Assembly (NCBI RefSeq): GCF_001039355.2
Contig: NW_019775635.1
Coordinates: 1,197,434-1,261,433 of the forward strand
Direction of reading: 5' to 3'
Length of the DNA: 64,000 nt
Source of the DNA: Lingula anatina
Lineage: Eukaryota; Brachiopoda; Lingulata; Lingulida; Lingulidae
In this document: positions 26,064-37,900 of the stretch, one piece after another
How positions within the stretch are numbered: position 1 is the first letter of the stretch
How the letters are laid out: each line of letters begins with the position of its first letter
Program-made: the position numbers and the translations under genes
Notes under the pieces: model-generated
Seen by the model: only the letters and a program-made list of their open reading frames with translations
What the model was told of the DNA's origin: nothing
Databases searched by the model: none

Positions 26064-28253
26064 TTCGGTGTTTCAGTACAAGGCCGAAGGCAGTCCTGGA
26101 ACTTTTTCTAAAATATCCTTTAAGGGTCGGTGTAGTAAAGAATAATGCCTACTACCAGTGTTGTTCCGAGCTTGTTCATTTCAAAAACGGATGTAATCTA
26201 TTAAATATTTATCACGATAAAGAAATTTCCATTAGTGTGATGAAACGAACGCGTTTTCCAATATATTTACAGTGCATTAAATACTAAAACGCTCAATATT
26301 TGCGGGCAATTTTTCAATATGCCAGTTTTGGCCTTAAAGTGATACTTTTATGTCTACATGTATGTTTAAGGAAGAAATATCGATACCAGGAGGTTTTTAA
26401 AGTTCTGAGTTGGGAAAAATAAGCACTTGTCCTTGAAGCTTTGCAGGATGTGTAGACATATCACTTCGGGACATTTTCAATGGGTATTCTTCCTTTAAGA
26501 ATGACAATGTCATCACATGTACTATTAAATCTGTTACTGTAATATTACTCATAAAATACATAAAAGGTACTGTCAAAACAAAACAAAACAAAAAACCCCT
26601 TATTTACTGCCTAACATACATTTTTGGGATAACGGATAAATCATCAATGTTCACTTCCTTAGACGTCATTATTGTAATTTTGGAGTAAAAACATGCAACA
26701 TAGGTTTCTTAATTTTCTCATTTACCTGAGTTCCCAAGAGCACCTTTTAACGCCAAATTTATGACACCATTATGTACTTCAAAAATACTGTCAGCGATTT
26801 TTCTTAAAATCCTCAGTTTCGATTTTATCTTACAGTATAAGACAAACCAAAGCCTTTGGTCAATGATGTATTGTACATGCAATTAGGGACTCATAACTCC
26901 AAGACAAAAAATTTAAACCACAATAATGACACAGTGAAGCCCATACACCTGTTGTCACCTATGCCAATTTTCGTCATAAAATCTTATTCATAGGTGGAAT
27001 TACGCCCAGCACCCATTGCTATCTCACTTCAAAATAGATCTAAAATTAATAATAGACGCTTTGAAGTGCATATTTTTATGCTTAGCAACGTGAAATATAT
27101 ATTTTATATTATTGAGGGGGCTTTCGTTACATGCAAGAAAACCTTATTTTCGGTATCTGGGTGATCTTAAACTCTTACAGTACCCTTAAGCCACTTAGAT
27201 GACAAAAGGTTGAGTCCCTGAAACACAGCGGGTACATCATGTACAATGGAATGCGCCCTGTCACTGTGCCTCAAGAAATGCAATGGACTATGCCACACCT
27301 AACACAATGAGTTTCAATCCAGTCGCACATTTTATTTTCTTGTCTGCTTTAACCAGGGCTTTTTATATTTTTGTTTTGTTTTACTGTGATATATTCAGAT
27401 TCCATTAATTTAAGGTATTTATCAGTTGAAATCCATAATTTTACAGCTTTTTCTTGGCCTTTCCCATAACCTTTTGGCAGCCATTTTTTATTACTTGCTG
27501 AGATGAAAGAAATAATCACAGTACACACTTTTGTATTCAGAAACATGTAATTAAACACAAAATATTGTGTTATGTTATATTATTATATTATATTAATTTG
27601 AATCTCTGTGAATGGTTTTAAAGTTTTATTTAACAAATTGGTGGCCATCTTGTGTTATGAAAAAAAAGCCAAGCTAAGTTAACTTTTGTTGCCCCCAAAA
27701 CACATTTCCTTTTACAAAAATAATAGAAAATAGCATGGTTCACTATGGGACCTGTGGGAGTGAAAACTCAAATACACTGTACTAGGGAGGCATAAGCCCT
27801 CACCAAGCATTAGTTGAATGTCAGAGAAGTTGATAATAATAGTTTAGAATCACAGCTGACAAATCTTCATAATGAACAGAAAATTCAAAGGCAGAGATAG
27901 TATTTATTAGACTTATTAGACCAGAAATGGAGTGGTTCTACAGCTCTTTTTTACTCTCTGCTGTGTGTTTTGGTAGTCATTTTGTTTTTAATACAATTAA
28001 TGTTTTTAATGTAATCATACTTTGTTCTCCTGACAAGAATAACATTTGCCAGAGTCACAAATAAAGTATATCTTTTGTCTTCACTCTGTATTCTATTTTT
28101 ATTCACAAATTGGCACCCATACTGAAAAATGTTCAATGTCTCAGAAGTAGCAACCAAGCTGATTTTATTTCTCTAGCCCTAAAGAATGCATGTCTGTTAT
28201 AAAAGTTTACAGGAAAGAACTATGCAGGGTTAGCATTCTGGCAACTAGACTAA
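26064..28253. other. Intergenic spacer between duplication units B and C
   Basis: No gene recognised. 26064-26370 parallels the gene A upstream flank (18757-19080). 26400-27200 appears unique within the window. 27250-27600 is the second copy of 20440-20800. Short open frames here show no coding character. Confidence 0.5.
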
Positions 28254-28478
28254 GGGTGCATTCCCAGAGATTTAGATCGATCCAGAGATTTAGATTTAGA
28301 TCGACCTAACTCCCTAGGGGTTCACGCTAAATTGCAGTCAGCCGAGCGGGCACGACAGTTAATAACCCCCTTACAGCTTTTAGTAGGCGGGACAGACGCT
28401 TAAGCCGGTTAAGCTGACAGTAATCTAGTGAGACTCCCCACAGGGATAGATCGATCTAAATATCTATGGGAATGGGGT
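28254..28478. mobile_element. 225-bp MITE, copy 2 of the ATTCCCA/GATCGATC family
   Basis: The inverted termini include CATTCCCA near each end and TAGATCGATC just inside. CTAA duplications lie at 28250-28253 and 28479-28482. It shares 'cctaactccct', 'gctaaattgcagtcagcc' and 'taggcgggac' with copy 1 at 21563-21793 in the same orientation. No coding frame. Confidence 0.85.
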
Positions 28479-28850
28479 CTAAGAGTTACATCAAAGAAAA
28501 AACTTTATTCCATGATCAACAGATACACAGTTACATCGAAGAAAAAATTGCTTATCATAATCTCCTGACAGATTTCTGTATATGGTTTACTGTGAGTAAT
28601 AATAAAACAAAATTTGAGATTTCTATCAATGCTATATATAAAACTACCCTGTTCTGACACATTAATCTCCATAATTATGTGCTATAACAAGCAGGCATAT
28701 ATGATAATAGGAGGATAAAGAGCTAACTTGAAATTCTGATCTGAAAATTCTGCTTAACAAAATCAAACTGGAAATGCAGAGAAAATGTTTTATAAAAATG
28801 TACACAGTCACTGAAATAAAGAACATTCATCCTGTGAATGCACCAACTCC

Positions 28851-29023
28851 CTGATGGAGTTTTCGACCACGTGTTTCTCCATAGCGGCCATTGCCATGTA
28901 TATCATGAAGCACGGGCTGGCGGCGCTGGCGATGAATGCCTTAGAGAAGAGCGGCTCTGGTAAGTTTGGGGGGAGGACCTTATAGCACAATTTAACGTTA
29001 ACACAACTGGGCGTTCACCCCAG
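28851..29023 (+). pseudogene. Fragment of polycystin-like exon 20 and its donor/intron
   Basis: Nearly identical to the 3' half of exon 20 (from 'ctgatggagttttc' through 'agcggctctg|gtaagtttgg') and the start of the following intron (compare 11652-11830). It then jumps to sequence matching about 13450 onward. With no neighbouring exons it is a relic of the duplicated segment in which an internal deletion removed the last exon. Confidence 0.85.
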
Positions 29024-29803
29024 GAGATGTTCCTGTAGAACATCCTAGGCATGTAATTTTGTGATTCTAAAATGATGTGTCAGAAAAATTATTTTCCCCA
29101 TTGAAAAGATCCAGTCATTACACTGTGTAAGTAAAAATCAAAGATCACCTCTGTTAAAATAACAATAATAATTGGTAACTTCGGTTTATTCTCATTTATT
29201 CCAAGATCAACATACACAGAAAGCAGACAAATTTGAAGTGATAAGGTGTTCGTTTTTGTGTGTAATTGCTTTGAACACAAGTACATTTTATACGGAATTC
29301 ATTTTTCAATATCTGTCATCACTTTACGTTTTTAATTGATCTCTTTAACTAGGCCTTAATGCGTTGATTAAACAAAAAGTGCAGTGTAAAAAGATCTAAA
29401 ATGATGCAGGCATGTAACATAAGCACTGTGTCTATACCAACTTTGCGTTTTCTTATAAATATGTGATGAAGAAATGTAATACACGTCCAGATTAAAATTT
29501 CAACAGCATTTGATCAACAATCCATCAATGCATTTTCTACATCACGCAAATCGTACTAGTAGCATCATTTAAAGGTAAATAAAACTACAGCAACCAGAGG
29601 AGAAACAATGCATCTTTAAGAATTTTAACATAACCCACAAAATAAATAATATACGTAAGCAATAATTAAAAAACGATAATGAACATTCATGAATTACTCA
29701 CTTATGTTACAGAAAATTGTTCCACGATTGCTTGTTTTCTACGATTCCATAGAATCTGCGTCTTGTCGCGTCTTATCTCTTTATTAAAGCAAACATCCAT
29801 GTG

Positions 29804-32067
29804 TTAGCGAATATAAATGTTGCCATATGGCATAACGGGGTCTGCTTTATGTCCATAACAGCGTCCTCAACCGCAAGGGTCATGCACGGGACAGTACGAC
29901 CCATTTGTGGACGACCAAAAGTTATAATACGCAGTCGTATCTATTGAGTATGCACCACCTGATACAGCAAGAACCGGGCCTCTACGAGCCAAAGGATAAC
30001 TGCTCCTAAACCCATTAGTGGTGTAAAAACGAATGGGAACCACGTCTTTGCATGAACTGTTACCAATAGTTTTGACAACGCGGCAGTCTATTGATATTAG
30101 TTTGAATTCTTCCAGCTTATTACCATTACAGGCTATCCAATTACTGATGGTCGATTTCACCAAGAATTGTTGTGTACCGATGAATTTCCACAATGAGAAA
30201 TCTACAGCATTGAAATCTGTCTCGTTCAGCGGTGGAGTAATGGAGATGGGAATATCGCCTTGAGACGCTGACCAACTTGGTCTTGGTGTTAGGGCACCGG
30301 TCAAGTTTGAACTAAAATTTGTGAAAGTGTAACTCCAGACGAGAGTCCAGCCCCCTCCATCAGTGTCCATATCACAGAAAACCTGCAGAACACGAGAGAA
30401 AAGTACAATTTACACAGGCTATGCCTTATAAGCAACCTGTTTTAATCGTATTGTCGATCTTTTTATATTGTTTCGTAGGTCTACCATTCCCCCAAATTAT
30501 GGGTTTATCACACTAATGGTCCCAGAGGAGACAGCAGACGGAAGGACTTGTGGAATAACATGATCTACTACTTTTGCCACAAAAGTACGGAGATTAAAAC
30601 CATGCCTTACCAGGTAAAACACTGAAGTATATTCACATTTCTACAACAAAATTGTTGCACGGTAGCATTACATATTTCTGGTTTGATAGGAAAGTAAATC
30701 CTAGGGATAGAAGTTCGGGGTACCATATGATAAGTACAGGTTAGGGTTAGTTGCGGGTAACGGGGACAATACATAGGGACAATATCACCCATACAAAGTA
30801 ATTCAAGTTGGTGGATTGCTTTTCTTGTCACAAACGTTCCAGACCTATCAAGCCAAGACTATCAAGCCAAAACATTGCTTTATCTGACAAAATGCGAGCA
30901 AAACGGTGATTATTTGATCTATAAATTGATTTATATCAGGCTAGTGTTATATCTACCCTATGGTACCTTAAACGTATGATAGTGTGTTGAGATCCAGTAG
31001 ACACCTGACACTGCTGAGCAGTTAACACCCCGGTTTAACTCAGAATCACCTAAAATGTTGAGAACAAATGTCTGTTGTTTCTATTTTAAGCCATACGTCA
31101 TAAAGTACAAATGTAAGATTTTCTGCATATTATTTGTTTTTGAAAGTTTGAGTTCCATTCTAAGCACAATGAATTCTAATTTCAATCCTATACACCAGAT
31201 GCAGTAGACAACAAAGGCTCTGACATCTCTGTGGTAGACGACAATGGCGCTGACGTCACTGTGGTAGACGACAATGGCGCTGACGTCACTGTGGTAGACA
31301 ACAATGGCGCTGACGTCACTGTGGTAGACAACAGTGGTGTTGAGGATGATTGTGATGTGAGTGCAGTGAGGGAAGTTGTTGATGGCGTCACTCCGGTTGA
31401 CGTGTGGGTTTCCGGTGGTGTTGCTGCAGTTGACAGAGGTGTTGATGGCATCAGTGCGGTGGACGAAATCGTTTCTAGCGTAGTAGCGGTATTTGCTGTG
31501 TCAACAGTGCCAACTTCTATTAGGTCAATGTCAGGCTAAAAATATATATATATATAATTAGGACAAACATCATTATCAAAATAAAGCCAATCTGTAAGAA
31601 TGCATCCATGTTTCATTTATTTATGTACGAGTGCAATCCATTTTATAAAACAAAAATAGATTTAAGTTGATGAATACTTACTGCAACAGAAAAGCCACAT
31701 CGGCATATTTTGTACGAAGCAAATTTTAAAGCCTGTTCACCTTTACGAGCACTTGCATGAATGACTTAAAGCAACAAAGAGAAAACAAGAAAGAAGTGGT
31801 CAAAGTTATTGTATGCTTCTTGCAATAGAAATGAAAAACGGTAAATTGAGTACAAGGAAAAATGATAAAGCTTGCCCACTTTTACGTTATATAGCTAAAA
31901 AAAAACATAGAGAATCACAAAACCGAGAAACATAAATCAAAGCATAATAATAGAATAAAACAATCGAGTAATCAAACTGCAAAAGCTTCAATTTTACCCT
32001 AATCTCATCACAAGTGAACTTCATAAGCACACAGTCGCTATCAGCCATGGCGTCTTCTATAATAGAT
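29804..32067 (-). pseudogene. Secreted apple-like/fibrinogen-like protein, copy C: premature stop, 5' end missing
   Basis: Recognisable exons: 29804-30382 (last), 30967-31049, 31196-31535, and 31998-32067 (3' part of the apple-like exon). A TGA at 29867-29869 replaces the Leu codon of 'CGLGRC' and removes the last 21 residues, including a conserved Cys. The 30967-31049 exon is 24 nt shorter than in A and B (in frame). The linker exon is 340 nt against 70, a 270-nt in-frame expansion encoding Ser/Thr-rich mucin-like repeats. The 5' half of the apple-like exon and the signal-peptide exon are absent because the sequence breaks at the n at 32068. It could be a truncated functional gene or a decaying copy; missing sequence is an assembly matter. 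Confidence 0.8.
31205..31345 (-). repeat. 30-bp tandem repeat coding TTVTSAPLLS mucin-like units
   Basis: About 4.5 copies with period exactly 30 bp (landmark 'gtggtagac' at 31231, 31261, 31291, 31321) inside the linker exon of copy C. Each encodes ten residues of the form TTVTSAPLxS, a candidate O-glycosylation stretch. The complementary strand is also open. Confidence 0.9.
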
Positions 32068-32314
32068 NAACGGCGACAGCGACGGCGACGACGGCAGACG
32101 CAGATGACGGCTATATGTACAGACACATCTGTGTCTGTACATAAAAATTTAAGCACGAAAATATTCTTCATCACAGCACGCCTTACGGCGACTTCTAAAC
32201 CGACTTCAAAATGTTATTATAAAAGTCCAGTTACGGTTAAATAAGCATATTAGCTGACAATACTAATTTTGGGAAGGAAGAACACCTAGTCGCCACAGGC
32301 ATAGCAGTGCTTAC
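32068..32314. other. Assembly join (single n) and unassigned sequence with 24-bp palindrome
   Basis: A lone n at 32068 cuts the copy C exon abruptly. It is followed by a GACGGC-rich run (32070-32110) and a palindrome at 32117-32140 (11-bp arms GTACAGACACA / TGTGTCTGTAC). The remainder, to the donor site of the next minus-strand exon, should be intron of that gene. Sequence continuity across the n is not trustworthy. Confidence 0.7.
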
Positions 32315-32737
32315 AGCATCTTCCAAGAGTTCTCTAGCCTCCTTAAATTGGTCTGCGATATCTTCAATAGATTTTCTCACTTCATCGTCGGAAAGATCTC
32401 GTGATGTCTGGCAATTTCTTTTATGGTTGAGTAGCGGAGCTGGATCCTTAAGATTCATGCTGGCCTTAGTTAATTCACGCTGCTGCTGCTGTGAGAGCGA
32501 GGACGCATGTAGGCTTTTGGAAGAACTTAGCCCTAGGCCAAGGCCCTGTGGTAATTTAAGGTTACAAACTCGTGGCTCTCCATGTGAATGACAACAATTC
32601 GTGAATGCGCAATTGAAAGAATTCCGCCAGCTACTAAAACAGTTAAATTGTTTGTTGTAAAATAATTTTTTCAAAGACTTATCTAAAAAATAATGAAAAG
32701 TAACAGAGAAACGTCTGCTCCCCCTGAGCGCAGCCAT
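32315..32737 (-). CDS. First exon of an unrecognised small protein, possibly mitochondrial
   Basis: The frame begins MAALRGSRRFSV at 32737 in a strong context (CATGGCTGCGCTC-like on the minus strand) and runs about 141 residues to a good donor at 32314 (GCT|GTAAGC). The N-terminus is basic, Ser/Phe-rich and lacks acidic residues, as in mitochondrial presequences. The exon ends in an acidic predicted helix ('SDDEVRKSIEDIADQFKEAR'). Translation past the donor stops at 32237 without sense. I do not recognise the family. The 3' exon(s) are not visible, perhaps lost at the n at 32068. The start lies less than 130 bp from the USP36-like transcription unit on the other strand. Confidence 0.55.
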
Positions 32738-32861
32738 GTTTGAAAAGGACCAGGATGTAAACAGGAAGTTCCACAGTTCGCATGCGTTACAAGAGGACAA
32801 TCGAAAATGCCCGGATAAAGGTAGCTATCTCTAAGGATTCTCGGAGAAATTTTGGTAAAAG
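32738..32861. promoter_or_regulatory. Divergent promoter and USP36-like 5' UTR exon
   Basis: The minus-strand ATG at 32737 and a plus-strand 5' UTR exon ending at a consensus donor ('gtaaaag|gtaagaatg', exon end 32861) leave roughly 100 bp for a shared promoter. No TATA box is evident between them. The 5' UTR exon would splice to an acceptor just before the first coding exon. Start sites are inferred. Confidence 0.45.
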
Positions 32862-33820
32862 GTAAGAATGCTTTAGTTATTTGATTATATATTAAATTAA
32901 GCCGATAAATGATAATTCCATATGTGTGAAAGAAATATGACATTAATCGTTGAATTCACCTAAACATCTGACCTTAGTCGGTCGCCGGTAGCACATTATA
33001 CCGTATTGAACAACGTGGTTCAATTTTTAATTTATCGCTTTATGTGAGAAACTGAAAGGCATATTTCCCTATGAATATAAAGGTTTTTACCCATATCGTT
33101 AACTGTCAAGTGTTGTTACGGAAGTATTCACGGAGCCTGATATAATGTGGTTGTAATTTTTCAAAGCAGGAACTATCTTTTTACATTTAATGTTGCAGTT
33201 ACTACCGCGCGAGTACAGCTAAATTGAGGTCATTGACTCCTTCTTATCCGTACAGCGGTCACACTCTAACTGGTGTTTTTAATGCTCAGACAAATATAAA
33301 CAAGTGTATCAATTTGTTATCTCTGAAAACCTAGTACAACAAAAAAGTTCCATGAAGTATTTTCATGGTAACACCCTGCGCTGTTGACTTGACTTCTTTG
33401 GTCAGTCTGCCATATTTTTGTGATCTGTATTTTACTGCACATTGTTTCAAAAGTAACACATATAAATATCCATACAAGATATTATTTTGAACTGTTTGCT
33501 TAGAACTTAAATTTTTTGTTGAGTGTCGCGCTAAGTGGCAACCATCCAAGTAATCAAATATTCCATAATCACATACATTTTCAGGCCACTTTACTTCACT
33601 AAATGCCATTTCTGACCAACTTGAAAAAGATGAAGTTTGTCTTTGGATAAATATAATATTTTAAAAAAAATGGAATAAATAGAGTGAATATCTTCTACTT
33701 TCCATCTAGCAACTTTGTAAAGTATGGTGAATTTTCAGAAGTTACAGTAAATGCTAGATCTTTTCAGTGGGGAAAATTGTGAATTTTACAGAAACTATAT
33801 CTTTTCTAGAATTTAATTAA

Positions 33821-34579
33821 TATTTTTTGTAAATTTATAAGTCCATTCCTATTGGTGGTGTCAATAACATCAAACAGCAGGCTACTCTATAATTCTATTC
33901 TGTGCTGTAAAAGCACCACAAATACTATATAGAAATATAATTTTGTGGTTATAAAATTATGTACATAGACTATTTTGATAATTTTTTTACTATTGAAGAG
34001 ATAGTCATTAGTATAGTTCCTTGTGATCCCATGGAATGATTTGCTGAAATGCATTTTTGGTTAAAATCTGCAGTGCTGATTAAAAAAATCATATCTCTTA
34101 AGCTGACAGTTTTTGAAAAGTACAGTTATTTTTATAAATATAATTTGCTGAAGGGTGTAACTTTTGGGTAAAAAAATTCCTCAGTAATTCAGCCCTTCAC
34201 ATTTATTTGATATTTTCAGAAAATATTTTCTACAGTGAATGTTACTCCAAATGCCAGCTAATTCCGTGGAGGACCCAGTCTCTCAGATAGAGGAGAGTCT
34301 GCGTTCCTCACTGAGTACTAGGGAGACCAGCATCAAGGACAAGCTAGCAGCTTCCTCAGTACAGGTGGTTTTACATAAGATAGACTTTAAACCTGCAAGT
34401 AAGCCACATTCCATGCAACTGGACCTGTTAAAGAACAAGTATATTAAGCTGAATCCAAGTCAGAAATCATCTGAAAACACAAATGGTAGTCACAGTAGCA
34501 GTAAGTGTTGCTTTTGGAATTAAAACAGTGGGCTAAAAAAATGTAATTTTTTTATGTACAGACACAGATGTGTCTGTAC
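33821..34579 (+). repeat. Duplicate of USP36-like first coding exon (probable haplotype duplication)
   Basis: 33821 to about 34553 repeats as 34581 to about 35313 at an offset of 760 bp, with only scattered single-base differences (for example 'aagctagcag' against 'aagcttgcag'). The two meet at a lone n (34580). Each copy carries the same first coding exon (ATG at 34239 or 34999, donor after 34500 or 35260). The second copy is contiguous with the rest of the gene and is used for the gene model. Confidence 0.85.
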
Positions 34580-34998
34580 NTATTTTTTGTAAATTTATAA
34601 GTCCATTCCTATTGGTGGTGTCAATAACATCAAACAGCAGGCTTCTCTATAGTTCTATTCTGTGCTGTAAAAGCACCACAAATACTATATAGAAATATAA
34701 TTTTGTGGTTATAAAATTATGTACATAGACTATTTTGATAATTTTTTTACTATTGAAGAGATAGTCATTAGTATAGTTCCTTGTGATCCCATGGAATGAT
34801 TTGCTGAAATGCATTTTTGGTTAAAATCTGCAGTGCTGATTAAAAAAATCATATCTCTTAAGCTGACAGTTTTTGAAAAGTACAGTTATTTTTATAAATA
34901 TAATTTGCTGAAGGGTGTAACTTTTGGGTAAAAAAATTCCTCAGTAATTCAGCCCTTCACATTTATTTGATATTTTCAGAAAATATTTTCTACAGTGA

Positions 34999-37900
34999 AT
35001 GTTACTCCAAATGCCAGCTAATTCCGTGGAGGACCCAGTCTCTCAGATAGAGGAGAGTCTGCGTTCCTCACTGAGTACTAGGGAGACCAGCATCAAGGAC
35101 AAGCTTGCAGCTTCCTCAGTACAGGTGGTTTTACATAAGATAGACTTTAAACCTGCAAGTAAGCCACATTCCATGCAACTGGACCTGTTAAAGAACAAGT
35201 ATATTAAGCTGAATCCAAGTCAGAAATCATCTGAAAACACAAATGGTAGTCACAGTAGCAGTAAGTGTTGCTTTTGGAATTAAAACAGTGGGCTAAAAAA
35301 ATGTAATTTTTTAGTATTTATATCTGCAGGGTTGCAGTAATTTAGTTTGTTTTAATGTTGTTTTTATTATACATATATGATCAAGGTGTTCATTTGCAAT
35401 GAAAATCAATATTATTGACATATACCAGTACCTGGCATTGGTGACTTTAAAAGCATGTGTAGATAATTTTTAAAAAAATAAAGTTTTAAGCTTACAACCA
35501 GAATTCTTTGTTTTATTTGAAGATCATTGTTTCATGCAGGATATGTGAAATAATAAAAACTAGTTCAGTGTTATTGTTCTATCTCAGATGCCAGCAGCAG
35601 TAAAATGAGTGCCAGGAATGGTAGTGACGATAACAACAACAGTGCCCCAGTTCCTAAGGTTGTCCTCTACCCACCTGAGAAAGTCAAACTGGACTGGAAC
35701 GGAGTCCGCAAGATAGGGGCGGGACTGCACAACCTGGGAAACACATGCTTCCTGAACTCAACACTGCAGTGTCTCACATATACTCCTCCTCTGGCCAACT
35801 TTCTGATATCAGGAGAACATGAACAGACATGTAAGTACATTGACATATACTCCTCCTCTGTCCAACTTTCTGATATCAGGAGAACATGAACAGACATGTA
35901 AGTACATTGATATGTTGATATCATTGACTCTGTTCTAACAAAGGTGTATAAACCCATGTTATTTCTTTAGTTCATATTTGTACTGCTTTCCAGTTGCTCT
36001 ATGATGGAAAGATTTCAAAATATTTTGCCGATTTGTCATGTTTGGCTGAAACAACAATATGCTGACAGGACCTTCTGTGCACAAATTCTCTGGTTTGATC
36101 AGTACTGGTCTGCATACTGTCACTGTCTTTAAGTCAACACCCTGTCTGGGGTAGCGCTAACACTCGCAAATTTAGCCAAATGCTAAAACTGACTTAAATT
36201 GCCTAAAGAAAAAGGGCTTGATTTGACTTGTTTTAGCCAAATTATAACCATTGTGATAACAAATTGACAAAAATGTGGTGATTTGGCTAAGCAAAAAAAA
36301 TTGCTAGCGCTACCCCAGCCTGTGTCTTCAAATTGGGATGTTGATTTGGGGGGCTTCTGTATGAAGCTGCTTATCAACATTATCTAATTTCTATCATCCA
36401 GTCCAAATATACAATCGACTCTGTATAGTTATTCAGCTCTCAATAAGACAATGCCATGATCATATCTATCTTTACTCAGTTTTGATGGTATTTATATTAT
36501 TTTCCCAGGTAAAATTGTTGGTTTCTGTCTGATGTGTGAGTTCCAGAGACATGTGCGGCGCTGTTTTGACAACTCTGGAGGAACAATACGACCACAGACC
36601 ATCATACAGAAGATTAAATGTGAGTTTTCACTGGTGGATGGTGCCATATAATAGATACTTGTTTCATCTGCATGGTACACTCATGAAAAATATTTTGTGT
36701 GTGAGTATGAACAAAGTTTGAAAGTTTCAGTCATGTGTGTTTGAGTATGAACCAAGCCTAAAGTCAATTATACTTTGTTTCGGTGGTGTAAGCTTGAGCA
36801 AAAACTAAGCATAAAAGTCAGCTAAACCTAAAAGTCAGCTATCCTTTGTTTCAGTCATAGCCAAGCACATGCACTGGGGAAGACAGGAGGATTCTCACGA
36901 ATTCCTCAGATATGTGATAGACGGAATGCAGAAATCTTGCCTCAATGGATACACAAAGTAATTAAAAATTATATGAGCTTCAGTGTATGGTGCATGTTTT
37001 GTTGCTTTTGTTTTATTAAAAAAAGAATGTGCAAGTTGCTTGTGTTTTTTAAATATGACATCAGTATGTAATAGAAATATCAATATGTTAAAGTAATATT
37101 GTTATGTGAAGATATTCTGATTAATATTGTTGGTGTCTTGATATACTAAGATGAGAATGAAAATCTTATTTTTCAAGACTTGATAGATTCAGCAAGGAGA
37201 CCACTGTTGTAAACCAGATATTTGGTTGCATGCTAAGAAGTCAAGGTAAGAACTCTTCATTGTTCTGTATTTAGTAGGTATTTTAACTATAAACGGTAAA
37301 AAGAAAATGAGATTCTGTTATCAGAGATGAAAAGCATATTTCTCTCTCTTTCCTTGCGTTATTTAGCCAAAACGCTTTTTTAAAATTTTTAACAACTCTT
37401 TGTAATACTACATCTACTTTTCAGTGCAATGCCTACGCTGTAAGGAAAAGTCAGACACATATGATCCTGCCATGGACATAAGTCTTGATATCAAGGTATT
37501 TGTTTTGAATAAGAGATAAATTTAAGATTTTTACATGAACACTGTTATATATAACTTGTCTGTTAAATTCAATATAAAGAAATAACTTGTTTAGATATTG
37601 AAAAAATTAATTATTTCATGTTGATTGTGAGTGTAACTTTATGTGTTCAATTTAGTGAGCCATGGCGAAGATTTTTTTATTTACTATGAAATTTGATTTT
37701 TGTCATCAGGGTGTTCCCACAGTCCAGAAAGCATTGGACCGCTATATTCAGCCAGAGACACTGGAGAGTGATAATGCATATCTGTGTACTAAGTAAGTTT
37801 CATTCCATGCAATGACACTGTGCAATTGGGAAAGTAGTTATAAAATATGTTAGATATATTATGTGTCAAGTAGACTGACATAGACTTGTGTCAACATTTA

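Noticed and set aside
31231-31539. Plus-strand Val/Asp-rich ORF
   Set aside because: Antisense of the mucin-like linker exon of copy C, kept open by the 30-bp period.
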